Shown here: one piece after another, positions 55,219-63,680 of the stretch
How positions within the stretch are numbered: the first letter of the stretch is position 1
Layout of the letters: every line of letters begins with the position of its first letter
From: Oricola sp.
Lineage (GTDB): Bacteria; Pseudomonadota; Alphaproteobacteria; Rhizobiales; Rhizobiaceae
Reading direction: 5' to 3'
NCBI RefSeq assembly: GCF_022763245.1
Contig: NZ_JALEGV010000014.1
Location: 186,001-250,000, forward strand
Length of the DNA: 64,000 nt
Made by a program: the position numbers and the translations under genes
The notes under the pieces: model-generated
What the model was told of the DNA's origin: nothing
Database searches by the model: none
What the model saw: the letters and a program-made list of their open reading frames with translations, nothing else

Positions 55219-55885
55219 TCGCTTGGCGCGATTTGTCAAACTGGCAAATCGCCACGGCATAACCGCGGGTCAAATGGATCTCTAGCCCCTCCTTGGCGAC
55301 GTTGGACAAAGTCCAGGTCGACCCGAATGGCACATGCACATCGTCAAGCGGCCACTTGGCGCCGCGCACTGTCAATCCGACCATAGTGTCGAAACTCATG
55401 ACGGAGAAAATGGTTCCATCCGGCCAGTCGGGTCGCAACTTTTTTTTCGGACGGACGGGAATTGCCTCCTCGTCGCCTGAACTCAGAAGGATGTCGAGCT
55501 CCGGTATTCGCCGCGCCAGATCGACGGCGCCTGCGAGGTTGAAGAAGGCGTGGTCGCTGCGCGGGCCGCCGAGCGCGCCGACGAGAAGCAGGTCGCACGC
55601 CCCGAGTTCAAGCGCGTGACGGATCGCGATCTCGCCGTCGGAAACCGCCTTGTCCGGCGAATGATTGTCGCGGGCGACGCCGCTGAAACGGTCTTCGAGC
55701 GTCGGGTCGGCGCTGTCGAAATCGCCGAGCCACAATTCGGGCGTCACGCCGAGCCGCTCGGCGTTGCGGATGCCGCCGTCGGCCGCCAGGATCCGCCGGC
55801 CCTTCACCTGGGCGCGCAGTCTTTCGGTGGGGTGCAACGCGCCGTCGAGCAGGATGGCGAAGCGGGTGGGGGCAGGATCGGACAT
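55214..55885 (-). CDS. thiN: Thiamine pyrophosphokinase
   Basis: The 223-residue protein has the TPK signatures AADGGIRNAERLGVTPELWLGDFDS and the DKAVSDGEIAIRHALELG region, followed by VGALGGPRSDHAFFNL. The C-terminal part carries a TPK-type thiamine-binding beta barrel. It converts thiamine plus ATP to thiamine diphosphate. ATG 55885 starts the family sequence. It is divergent from the TPP riboswitch and thiBPQ, so uptake and activation of thiamine are encoded side by side. Confidence 0.92.
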   Translation of the reverse strand: MSDPAPTRFAILLDGALHPTERLRAQVKGRRILAADGGIRNAERLGVTPELWLGDFDSADPTLEDRFSGVARDNHSPDKAVSDGEIAIRHALELGACDLLLVGALGGPRSDHAFFNLAGAVDLARRIPELDILLSSGDEEAIPVRPKKKLRPDWPDGTIFSVMSFDTMVGLTVRGAKWPLDDVHVPFGSTWTLSNVAKEGLEIHLTRGYAVAICQFDKSRQAM

Positions 55886-55930
55886 CGCCCAGCAAGTAGC
55901 GCGCCTTGTTTCGGCCGCCAAGCACCAAAA

Positions 55931-55959
55931 CCGATGCCTCTTGAAAGGCGGGGCGCAAG
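55931..55959 (+). promoter_or_regulatory. Promoter of the thiBPQ operon
   Basis: TTGAAA (55931-55936) lies 17 bp before CTAGAA (55954-55959), close to the alphaproteobacterial CTTGAC/CTATAT pattern. The start near 55966 is just upstream of the riboswitch. Confidence 0.5.
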
Positions 55960-55978
55960 CGGTCTAGAAGAGCGCTGC

Positions 55979-56062
55979 TCTAACGGGGTGCTGTGAACGC
56001 AGCTGAGAGGCAGAAGCCAACCCGTCGAACCTGATCCGGTTTGCACCGGCGTAGGGATTAGA
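55979..56062 (+). promoter_or_regulatory. TPP riboswitch (THI box) aptamer
   Basis: The conserved THI elements GGGGTGC, AGCTGAGAGGC, ACCC, GAACCTGATCCGGTT and ACCGGCGTAGGGA occur in order. P1 is formed by TCTAA (55979-55983) with TTAGA (56058-56062). It senses thiamine diphosphate and controls the downstream thiamine transporter. Confidence 0.97.
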
Positions 56063-56085
56063 CGCTTTCTCCGCACCGTCGGAAC

Positions 56086-56124
56086 CATGCGCCTCGATCC
56101 CCATTCGAACCAAGGAGGTGCGTG
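56086..56124 (+). promoter_or_regulatory. Sequestering hairpin of the TPP riboswitch (translational expression platform)
   Basis: 56086-56095 (CATGCGCCTC) pairs over 10 bp with 56115-56124 (GAGGTGCGTG), two pairs being G-T, hiding the thiB Shine-Dalgarno (AAGGAGGTG). The TGCGCC in its left arm can alternatively pair with the aptamer bases GGCGTA (56048-56053). Ligand binding would lock the aptamer and favour the closed form. Confidence 0.65.
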
Positions 56125-57126
56125 ATGCACAGATTGCTGATTTGTCTTCTTTCCGCCACCGCGCTTGTCGGCCTGTCCCGGGCCGCGCTCGCCGAGGGCA
56201 CGTTGACCGTCTACACCTATGAGAGCTTCACCGCGGAATGGGGGCCGGGGCCGCAGGTCGAAAAGGCCTTCGAAGCCGAATGCGGCTGCGACCTCGAATT
56301 CGTCTCGGTCGCCGACGGTGTCGCGCTCCTCAATCGCCTGCGCCTGGAAGGCGGACGCACCGACGCCGATATCGTGCTCGGCCTCGACACCAACCTGACG
56401 GCGGAAGCAAAGGACAGCGGCTTCTTCGCACCGCACGGCCTGTCCGATGTGAGTGTCGATGTGCCCGGCGGATGGTCGGACGAATTCTTCCTGCCCTTCG
56501 ACTACGGCTACTTCGCCGTCATCTACGACACGCAGGCCATCGACACGCCCCCGGACAGCATGGAAGCGTTCCTCAACGGCGATTACGGCAAGATCGCCAT
56601 CCAGGATCCGCGCACCTCGACGCCGGGTCTGGGCCTGATGCTGTGGATCAAGACGCTTTACGGCGACGACGCGCCGGCGGCCTATGAGAAGCTGAAGGAC
56701 CGCGTGTTGACGGTGACGCCCGGCTGGTCGGAATCCTACGGCCTGTTCACCGCCGGTGAGGCGCCGATGGTGTTCTCCTACACCACGTCGCCGGCCTATC
56801 ACATGATCGCCGAAGACACGGACCGCTATCAGGCGGCCGCTTTTTCGGAAGGCCACTACATGCAGATCGAGGTGGCGGGCATGACGACCAAGGGCGCCGA
56901 CAATCCGCTCGCCGCGCAATTCCTGGCGTTCATGCTGAGCCCGGCCTTTCAGGACGTCATTCCGGAGACCAACTGGATGCTGCCGGCCGCGCCGACCTCC
57001 GAACCGCTTGATCCCGTCTTCGGCAAGCTCGTTCAGCCCGCCGAGCCGCTGCTCTTCGCGCCCGAGGCCGTCGCCGAAAACCGCAAGGCCTGGGTCGACG
57101 AGTGGTTGCAGGCGATGAGCCGCTAA
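56125..57126 (+). CDS. thiB: Thiamine ABC transporter substrate-binding protein
   Basis: The 333-residue periplasmic protein has a signal peptide ([20 protein letters not shown]). The mature part has [24 protein letters not shown] and [18 protein letters not shown], as ThiB does. It binds thiamine and its phosphates. AAGGAGGTG lies 4 nt before ATG 56125; the overlapping GTG 56122 is less likely. Translation is probably governed by the TPP riboswitch in the leader. Confidence 0.95.
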   Translation: MHRLLICLLSATALVGLSRAALAEGTLTVYTYESFTAEWGPGPQVEKAFEAECGCDLEFVSVADGVALLNRLRLEGGRTDADIVLGLDTNLTAEAKDSGFFAPHGLSDVSVDVPGGWSDEFFLPFDYGYFAVIYDTQAIDTPPDSMEAFLNGDYGKIAIQDPRTSTPGLGLMLWIKTLYGDDAPAAYEKLKDRVLTVTPGWSESYGLFTAGEAPMVFSYTTSPAYHMIAEDTDRYQAAAFSEGHYMQIEVAGMTTKGADNPLAAQFLAFMLSPAFQDVIPETNWMLPAAPTSEPLDPVFGKLVQPAEPLLFAPEAVAENRKAWVDEWLQAMSR

Positions 57127-57130
57127 ACGC

Positions 57131-58747
57131 ATGGCCATCGGCCGCATCGCGTGGGTCCCGGTCCTGTTCCTCGCCGCTCTTGCGGCGGGGGCGTTCCTGC
57201 CGCTCGCGATCATGGCGCTGCCGGGCGCGGGCGGCGAGATCGCGGAGGCGCTGGGCGATCCGGTCGTGTGGCGCAGCCTGCGCTTCACGCTCGTCCAGGC
57301 GCTTCTGTCCACCGGCCTTTCGCTCGGTTTCGCCATTCCGGTCGCGGTCGCGCTGCACGAAATGCGCGACTTTCCGGGGCGCGGGCTGGTGTTGCGGCTG
57401 TTCGTCCTGCCGCTGGCGCTGCCGCAGATCGTCGCCGTTCTGGCGATTGTCGGCCTCTATGGCGAGCGTGGCGCCCTCAGCCGGCTGGTCGAGAGCGCGG
57501 GCGTCGATTTTCCCTCCATTTACGGTCTGGCGGGCATTTTGCTGGCGCATGTCTTCTTCAACATGCCGCTGGCGGTGCGCGTCGCGCTGGGCGGCCTGTC
57601 GTCGATGCCGGCCGAATATGACCGCCTGGCGCATCAACTCGGCATGGGCTTTGCGGCGCGCTTCCGCCACGTGTTGTGGCCGTTCATGCGGCCGGCGCTG
57701 ATGTCGGCTGCGTCGTTGATCTTCATGCTGTGCGTCACGTCGTTCACCGTCGTGCTGACGCTTGGCGGCGGGCCGCGCGCGACGACGCTGGAAGTGGCGA
57801 TCTATCAGGCGCTCACCTTCGATTTCGACATTGCCCGGGCGGTGCTCCTGGCGCTGGTCCAGGTCGCGGTGACGGCGTTCGCCTTCGCCATGTTGACACG
57901 GGCGGGCGGCGAGGTGTCGGCAGGGCTGACGCTCGGCGCCATGCGGCCCTTCGCGACGCGCCGAAACGCGATCGCGGGGATCGTCGCCATGCTCGTGATC
58001 GTCGTCGGCACGGTCTTCGTCGCCGCGCCTTTCGTCGTCGTGTTCTGGCGTGGCCTCGCCGCCGACCTGTCCGGGCTGGCCGCGCAGGCGAGCGTGCGTT
58101 CCGCCCTGGCGACCAGTCTCGTCCTCGGGGCATTGGCCGCCGTCCTCGCCGTCGGTCTGGCGCTGACGCTCGCCCTCGGCATGGCGCGCGCGGCGGCGCA
58201 ACGCGGTTTCACCGGCACGCCGTCGGCGTCTGAGCGCCTGCTCGGGCAGGCCTCGAGCCTGATCCTGGTGGTGCCGCCGGTTGTGATCGCGGCCGGCTGG
58301 TTCGTCTCGATCCGCCGCTTCGGCGACGTTTACGGCGCCGCGCCGATCATGGTCGCGACGATCAATGCCGCCATGGCGGTGCCCTTCGCCTTCCGGCTCT
58401 TGGCGCCGTCCGCGTCGAGCATGATGGAGCGCTATGACCGCCTGTGCCGGCAATTGGCGATCTCCGGCTTCGCCCGGCTGCGGCTGGTCACCTGGCCGCT
58501 TCTGCGCCGGGCGCTGCTGCTGGCGCTGGCGTTCTCGCTGGCGCTTTCCTTGGGCGATCTCGGCGTGATCGCGATCTTCGGGTCGCAGGACGTCCAGACG
58601 CTGCCCTATCTGATCCTGCAGCGCATGGGCAGCTACCGGACGCAGGACGCGGCCGGGCTGGCCCTGATCCTGTGTCTCATGACCATGGCGCTGATGATGT
58701 TTGCCGACCGCACCGGCGTCGGCTCCGCGGAGGCGAGGACGTCTTGA
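57131..58747 (+). CDS. thiP: Thiamine ABC transporter permease
   Basis: The 538-residue protein has about 12 membrane segments and two copies of the permease signature (EYDRLAHQLGMGFAARFRHVLWP and RYDRLCRQLAISGFARLRLVTWP), as in other fused ThiP proteins. It forms the channel for thiamine together with ThiB and ThiQ. It lies 4 bp after thiB and overlaps thiQ by 4 nt. Confidence 0.95.
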   Translation: MAIGRIAWVPVLFLAALAAGAFLPLAIMALPGAGGEIAEALGDPVVWRSLRFTLVQALLSTGLSLGFAIPVAVALHEMRDFPGRGLVLRLFVLPLALPQIVAVLAIVGLYGERGALSRLVESAGVDFPSIYGLAGILLAHVFFNMPLAVRVALGGLSSMPAEYDRLAHQLGMGFAARFRHVLWPFMRPALMSAASLIFMLCVTSFTVVLTLGGGPRATTLEVAIYQALTFDFDIARAVLLALVQVAVTAFAFAMLTRAGGEVSAGLTLGAMRPFATRRNAIAGIVAMLVIVVGTVFVAAPFVVVFWRGLAADLSGLAAQASVRSALATSLVLGALAAVLAVGLALTLALGMARAAAQRGFTGTPSASERLLGQASSLILVVPPVVIAAGWFVSIRRFGDVYGAAPIMVATINAAMAVPFAFRLLAPSASSMMERYDRLCRQLAISGFARLRLVTWPLLRRALLLALAFSLALSLGDLGVIAIFGSQDVQTLPYLILQRMGSYRTQDAAGLALILCLMTMALMMFADRTGVGSAEARTS

Positions 58748-59487
58748 CCGAGGCTGCTGTTTCAATCCGTTGCGACGACGTTCGCTTCCGCTACGCGCCG
58801 GGCGCCGCCGAGATGCGCTTCGACTGCGCCTTCCAGGCCGGGGAGATGACGGCGCTGGTGGGGCCGAGCGGATCGGGAAAATCCACGCTGGTAAGCCTGA
58901 TCGCCGGATTTGAAACCCCGCATGCGGGTGCGATCCGTTTCGGCGATCGCGACATGACCCGGGTTCCGGTCTCCGAACGGCCGGTCTCGATGGTGTTCCA
59001 GGACAACAACCTCTTCGCGCATCTCCGTGTGTTCGAAAATGTAGCGCTCGGCGTCTCGCCGTCGCTCCGGCTGACGGCGCAAGACCGCGCAACCGTCGAG
59101 GCCGCGCTGGAGGCCGTCGGTCTTGCCGGCTATGGCGCTCGCCGGCCGGCGGAATTGTCCGGCGGCGAGCGTCAGCGCGTGGCGCTGGCCCGCGTGATCG
59201 TGCGCCGCAAGCCGGTTCTGCTGCTCGACGAGGCCTTCGCCTCGCTCGGCCCGGCGCTGCGCGTGGAGATGCTGGACCTGCTCGCCTCTATCCATGAAGA
59301 CCGCGCCATGACCACGATCATGGTGACGCATTTTCCCGAGGACGCACGCCGGATCGCGGCGCGGACGGTGTTTCTCGCCGATGGCGCGACGATGGCCGAA
59401 GGGCCGACCGACACGCTTCTGGACCCGGATGTGGCGCCGGAGGCGGTGCGTGCCTATCTAGGACAAAGCGACAGACGGCCGGCGTGA
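58744..59487 (+). CDS. thiQ: Thiamine ABC transporter ATP-binding protein
   Basis: The 247-residue ATPase has Walker A GPSGSGKST at residues 40-48, the signature LSGGERQRVALAR and Walker B VLLLDEAFASL. The D-loop reads FASLGPALR, as in ThiQ-type proteins. It energises thiamine uptake through ThiP. The start is TTG 58744, overlapping the thiP stop as TTGA. The operon has no clear terminator in the 170 bp that follow. Confidence 0.93.
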   Translation: MTEAAVSIRCDDVRFRYAPGAAEMRFDCAFQAGEMTALVGPSGSGKSTLVSLIAGFETPHAGAIRFGDRDMTRVPVSERPVSMVFQDNNLFAHLRVFENVALGVSPSLRLTAQDRATVEAALEAVGLAGYGARRPAELSGGERQRVALARVIVRRKPVLLLDEAFASLGPALRVEMLDLLASIHEDRAMTTIMVTHFPEDARRIAARTVFLADGATMAEGPTDTLLDPDVAPEAVRAYLGQSDRRPA

Positions 59488-59661
59488 CGCGCGACGCGCT
59501 TTCGCCCCAATCTGCTGGCAATCAGCGTCGCGTCGGGTGAGGCGGACGCATCGCCGCGATGTGTGACCCTGTGGCACTTGTGGTCTGCACGGCGTTGCTT
59601 GTAAGCCGACCTTGGGGGCAGGAGTGGTCCCACGATTCGAACGCGGGATAGCGAAATCCGC

Positions 59662-61176
59662 ATGATGGGCAGGATGGTAACCATGGCAGAGGCGGTGTTC
59701 CGCCCGAAAGCGATGCGGCGTCGTGGCGCGGTTGCGCTCGCCGCAGCCTTGCCGCTGCTTGCCGTGTCGTGCCAGAGCCTCTCCGACCTCGTCGGGGATT
59801 CGTCGATCCGTCCGTCCAACAGCCCGGTCATCGCCGAGAATGTGCGTTCCGGCAAGCTGGCGCGCGTCGGTGCTGCCCAGCACCCGAAGATCCTCGCGAC
59901 CTATGGCGGGGAATACTCCAACGCCAAGCTGGAGCGGATGGTCGCCGGCATCGTCGGCAAGCTGGTGACGGTCTCCGACAATCCGAGCCAAGTCTACCAG
60001 ATCACCATATTGAACTCGCCCAACGTCAACGCCTTCGCGCTGCCGGGCGGCTATCTCTACATCACGCGCGGCCTCCTGGCGCTCGCCAACGACACGGCCG
60101 AGCTTGCGGCCGTGATCGCGCATGAGATGGGCCATGTGACGGCCAATCACGGCATTTTGCGCCAGCAGAAGGAAGCCGAGGTGGAGCTTGCCAGCCGGGT
60201 GGTGTCCGACGTGCTGTCCGACAAGGACGCCGGACGTCGGGCGCTTGTGCGCGGAAAGCTGCGGCTGGCGCAGTTCTCGCGCAATCAGGAACTGCAGGCC
60301 GACGCCATCGGCATCGCGGCGATCGGCGAGGCCGGCTTCGACCCCTATGCCGCCGCCGATTTCCAGAAGACGATGGGCGCCTATATGGATTTCCGCAACC
60401 AGGCGGGCGACGGCGACACGAGTCTCGATTTCCTGGCCACGCACCCCTCGACGCCGCAGCGCATCGAGTTGGCCATCGGTCATGCGCGCAATTTCGGCGG
60501 GCGCGGTGAGCGCAGCCGCGATCGCGAGAGCTATCTGGCGGGGATCGACGGCATGCTGTTCGGCGATTCGCCGGAGGAAGGCTATGTGCGCGGGCAGACC
60601 TACGCCCATGCCGAACTCGGCATCTCCTTTACCTTCCCGGACGAGTTTGACATCGACAATCGCGCTGACGCGGTTCTTGGCGCGCGCGCGTCCGACAATG
60701 CGGCGATCCGGTTCGACGGCGTCTCCGTCCCGTCCCGGCAGTCGCTGACGACCTACATCGCCAGCGGCTGGGTGGAGGGACTGGACCCGACATCGGTTCA
60801 GGCGCTGCGGATCAACGGCCTGCAGGCCGCGACGGCACGCGCCTCGGCGGATCAGTGGGATTTCGATATCACGGTCGTGCGGGCCGGCAATTCCGTCTAC
60901 CGGATCCTGACCGCCATGCCGCGCGGATCGGCCTCGCTGGGTCCGCTCGCCCAGTCGGTTCGAAACAGCTTCCGCAAGCTGTCGACGTCGGAAAAGCGCT
61001 CGTTGAAACCGCTGACATTGCGCATCGTGAAGGCGGGGCCGGGCGAGTCCGATCGCACGCTTGCCGCGCGCATGCGCGGGGTGTCGCGGCCGCTCGAATT
61101 GTTCCGCGTGCTCAACGGCATGTCGAGCGGCGAGACCGTCAAGCCCGGCCAATCTTACAAGGTCGTTCGCGACTAA
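59662..61176 (+). CDS. M48-family metalloprotease, lipoprotein with C-terminal LysM-like region
   Basis: The 504-residue protein has the zinc motif HEMGH (His154, Glu155, His158) and a third ligand in NQELQADAIGI, as in BepA/YfgC-type M48 proteases. A signal ending LPLLAVSC makes it a probable lipoprotein lipidated at the cysteine. The C-terminal end (ESDRTLAARMRGVSRPLELFRVLNG and VKPGQSYKVV) looks like a LysM repeat. It would work on outer-membrane protein quality in the periplasm. The start is uncertain among ATGs at 59662, 59665, 59674, 59683 and 59713. Confidence 0.85.
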   Translation: MMGRMVTMAEAVFRPKAMRRRGAVALAAALPLLAVSCQSLSDLVGDSSIRPSNSPVIAENVRSGKLARVGAAQHPKILATYGGEYSNAKLERMVAGIVGKLVTVSDNPSQVYQITILNSPNVNAFALPGGYLYITRGLLALANDTAELAAVIAHEMGHVTANHGILRQQKEAEVELASRVVSDVLSDKDAGRRALVRGKLRLAQFSRNQELQADAIGIAAIGEAGFDPYAAADFQKTMGAYMDFRNQAGDGDTSLDFLATHPSTPQRIELAIGHARNFGGRGERSRDRESYLAGIDGMLFGDSPEEGYVRGQTYAHAELGISFTFPDEFDIDNRADAVLGARASDNAAIRFDGVSVPSRQSLTTYIASGWVEGLDPTSVQALRINGLQAATARASADQWDFDITVVRAGNSVYRILTAMPRGSASLGPLAQSVRNSFRKLSTSEKRSLKPLTLRIVKAGPGESDRTLAARMRGVSRPLELFRVLNGMSSGETVKPGQSYKVVRD

Positions 61177-61191
61177 GGGTCTTCAAGCTCC

Positions 61192-62064
61192 TCAGATGGC
61201 GGCCATGGCCGCCATGTCGGGATCATTGGTGATCAAGGCGCCGCGAAGTTTTTCCAGCGCGCGGTTCTCGATCTGGCGCACGCGCTCTTTGGAGATACCC
61301 AGTTCCACGCCGAGCGATTCCAGCGTCGCGCCGTCTTCCGTCAGCCGCCGGCGCATGATGATGCGCCGTTCACGGTCGTTGAGGACGTCCATGGCGTTGT
61401 GCAGCCAGTCGCTGCGGCGCTTGTCGTCGATCAGTTCCTCCACGACCTCGTCCTGAAGCGGGCGTTCGTCGACGAGGAAGTCCATGCGCGAGGCCGAGGA
61501 CGCTTCCTCCGTGGCCACCGGCGCGCTGAGCGAAGTGTCAGGGCCCGAGAGGCGCGCATCCATCAGCGCCACATCCTTTTCGGCGACGCCGAGCGCTTCG
61601 GAGATCTGGCGATACATGTCGGCCTGGGACGGTGCGGACGATCCGGCCTGGGCCAGGCGGGCGCGCAGGCGGCGCAGGTTGAAGAACAGCGCCTTTTGCG
61701 CGGACGAGGTGCCGCCGCGCACGATCGACCAGTTGCGCAGGATGTAGTCCTGCATCGAGGCGCGGATCCACCAGGTGGCATAGGTCGAGAAGCGCACGTC
61801 GCGCTCGGGCTCGAAGCGGGCCGCGGCTTCCAGAAGGCCGACATGGCCCTCCTGGACGAGGTCGTTCATCGGCAGGCCGAAATTGCGGAACTTCGACGCC
61901 ATGGAGATCACGAGCCGCATATGCGCGGTCGTGATCTTGTGCAGCGCATCCTGATCCTGCTTTTCCTTCCACAGAACGGCGAGGTCGTGTTCCTCCTCGC
62001 GTTCCAGATAGGGGGCGGCCATGGCGGCCTTCACCATCGAACGTCTGGCCAGTTGCATACCCAT
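61192..62064 (-). CDS. rpoH: RNA polymerase sigma factor RpoH (RpoH2 type)
   Basis: The 290-residue sigma factor has region 2 (LVISMASKFRNFGLPMNDLVQEGHVGLLEAAARFEP and FSTYATWWIRASMQDYILRNWS), the RpoH box AQKALFFNLRRLRARL, and region 4 (DRERRIIMRRRLTEDGATLESLGVELGISKERVRQIENRAL). The short N-terminus starting near MVKAAMAAPYLEREEEHDL fits the RpoH2 rather than the RpoH1 group of rhizobia. ATG 62064 follows GGGAGAAC. RpoH2 supports oxidative-stress and stationary-phase genes. It converges with the M48 gene. Confidence 0.92.
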   Translation of the reverse strand: MGMQLARRSMVKAAMAAPYLEREEEHDLAVLWKEKQDQDALHKITTAHMRLVISMASKFRNFGLPMNDLVQEGHVGLLEAAARFEPERDVRFSTYATWWIRASMQDYILRNWSIVRGGTSSAQKALFFNLRRLRARLAQAGSSAPSQADMYRQISEALGVAEKDVALMDARLSGPDTSLSAPVATEEASSASRMDFLVDERPLQDEVVEELIDDKRRSDWLHNAMDVLNDRERRIIMRRRLTEDGATLESLGVELGISKERVRQIENRALEKLRGALITNDPDMAAMAAI

Positions 62065-62194
62065 GTCGTTCTCCCGATCGTTGGACCTTGGAAATTTGAC
62101 TCTAGGATACGCCTTTTTTGAGGGATTGGACCACAAGCGGGGGTGAACAGTGCGGCGTCACTGGTCGCACAATGCCGTAACGCCTTGGCATGAA

Positions 62195-62222
62195 ACGAAA
62201 AACCCGGCCGCAGGGGCCGGGT
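62195..62222 (-). terminator. Rho-independent terminator of carD
   Basis: ACCCGGCC (62202-62209) pairs with GGCCGGGT (62215-62222) around GCAGG. On the minus strand the stem is followed by a T-run (TTTTTCGTTTC), so it ends the carD transcript. Confidence 0.85.
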
Positions 62223-62270
62223 CTCACAATTTCGTTATGGTTGCGCCTTGGTTATGCCGGCGCTGGCAAT

Positions 62271-62846
62271 TCAGGCTGCTTCTTCCTGAGCGTCGCCTTC
62301 GTCGTTCTCGGCCTTGGCGCCGCGCTTCGGGCCCTTGTTCAGGTTGGTCTCGATCAGGCGCACCGCTTCGGTGTCGGTGATCTTGTTGACCGCCGCGATC
62401 TCGCGCGCCATCCGGTCGAGAGCGGCCTCGTAGAGCTGACGCTCGGAATAGGACTGCTCCGGCTGGTTGTCGGCGCGGTACAGGTCGCGCACGACCTCGG
62501 CGATCGAAATCAGGTCGCCGGAGTTGATCTTGGCGTCATACTCCTGCGCGCGGCGCGACCACATGGTCCGCTTGATGCGGGCGCGGCCCTGGAGGATCTT
62601 CAGAGCGCGTTCGACGAAGTCGGGCTCGGACAGCTTGCGCATGCCGATCGACACGGCCTTCGCCACCGGGACCTTGAGGCGCATCTTGTCCTTCTGGAAC
62701 TCGACCACGAACAGCTCGAGCTTGTGACCCGCAACTTCCTGTTCCTCGATCGCCGCGATCTGGCCGACGCCATGGGCCGGATAGACGATGAACTCGTTGG
62801 TCTTGAAGCCCTGTCGCTGAGCACTCTTCTTGGAGGCAGTCGCCAT
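62271..62846 (-). CDS. carD: CarD-family transcriptional regulator
   Basis: The 191-residue protein has the N-terminal RNA-polymerase-interacting Tudor-like domain (FIVYPAHGVGQIAAIEEQEV, MRLKVPVAKA) and a helical C-terminal part with the DNA-contacting WSRRAQEYDAKINSGDL segment. The last 25 residues (KGPKRGAKAENDEGDAQEE) are charged and probably disordered. CarD stabilises open promoter complexes, particularly at rRNA promoters. The neighbouring fdxA is the usual alphaproteobacterial order. Confidence 0.95.
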   Translation of the reverse strand: MATASKKSAQRQGFKTNEFIVYPAHGVGQIAAIEEQEVAGHKLELFVVEFQKDKMRLKVPVAKAVSIGMRKLSEPDFVERALKILQGRARIKRTMWSRRAQEYDAKINSGDLISIAEVVRDLYRADNQPEQSYSERQLYEAALDRMAREIAAVNKITDTEAVRLIETNLNKGPKRGAKAENDEGDAQEEAA

Positions 62847-63194
62847 ACTTTTCTTACTCCCTGCGCGTCGCCCTGCGGACTATCCGCAGGGGCGCAATTG
62901 GTTTCCACCATCTCTGATCAGGCGCGAACGTCGCAGATCGGGCCCCAGAAGGGTCGCGATGACCTGCCGGTGATGAACCGGTGAGCAGGCGTTCTATCAA
63001 ATTGGGAGTGTCAAACAGCCCAAGCGCGTGACGAGAAATGGCATTCTTGTGCTATTACCACAAAAATGCGCGATTTTCAATGCGTTGCACAATTTTCGGG
63101 CTTCAGCCCGCCCGCGATGACGGGTTTACCTTAACGTAAATGGTAATGCCGCCAGGCAAGTTCAAGCTGTCCGCGGGGCCGACGGCCGCTCTCG
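62847..63194. other. carD leader region and fdxA-carD spacer
   Basis: No gene is seen in these 348 bases. CCCTGCGGA (62871-62879) and TCCGCAGGG (62883-62891) form a perfect 9-bp hairpin in the carD leader, 25 nt before its ATG. The carD promoter should lie toward 63050-63100, an AT-richer stretch. A small hairpin CGGGCT/AGCCCG (63097-63110) has no T-run in either direction. Confidence 0.5.
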
Positions 63195-63533
63195 TCAGTC
63201 GCCTTCGCCCGGATTGGCGGAGAAGAACTGCTCGTATTTGTTCTCGACGCCGTCCATCTCCTTGCTCTCGGGCAAGGGCTCGCGCTTGACGGTGATGTTG
63301 GGCCACTTCTCGGCGTATTCGGTGTTGATCTGAAGCCACTTGTCCATCCCCGGCTCGGTGTCGGGGCGGATGGCGTCGGCCGGGCATTCGGGCTCGCACA
63401 CGCCGCAGTCGATGCATTCGTCCGGATGGATGACGAGCATGTTCTCGCCTTCGTAGAAACAGTCTACCGGGCAGACTTCCACGCAGTCGGTGTATTTGCA
63501 GCGAATGCAGTTATCGATGACGACATAGGTCAC
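63195..63533 (-). CDS. fdxA: Seven-iron ferredoxin FdxA
   Basis: The 112-residue protein has the 7Fe-8S cysteine pattern [17 protein letters not shown] for the [3Fe-4S] and shared ligands, and [12 protein letters not shown] for the [4Fe-4S] cluster. The extended C-terminus with [16 protein letters not shown] is usual in FdxA. I chose GTG 63533 (start of [12 protein letters not shown]), where family members begin, rather than the frame-extending ATG at 63614. It carries electrons in the cytoplasm. It is followed by carD on the same strand. Confidence 0.95.
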   Translation of the reverse strand: MTYVVIDNCIRCKYTDCVEVCPVDCFYEGENMLVIHPDECIDCGVCEPECPADAIRPDTEPGMDKWLQINTEYAEKWPNITVKREPLPESKEMDGVENKYEQFFSANPGEGD

Positions 63534-63680
63534 GGGCGGCTCCAGCATGTGGCGGCCGACCGGAACCGGCCGCGGAATCCGGGGATGGGTACCGGCTTTG
63601 CCGAAAGCGTGCAAGGGGGCAAAAACGCACGTCGGTGAAAGGATTTTCGACGGATTGCGCCCTGATTGGCAAACCTGTTC

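Noticed and set aside
63097-63110. CGGGCT/AGCCCG hairpin as terminator of fdxA
   Set aside because: On the minus strand it is followed by AAAATTG rather than a T-run, and the loop is only two bases.
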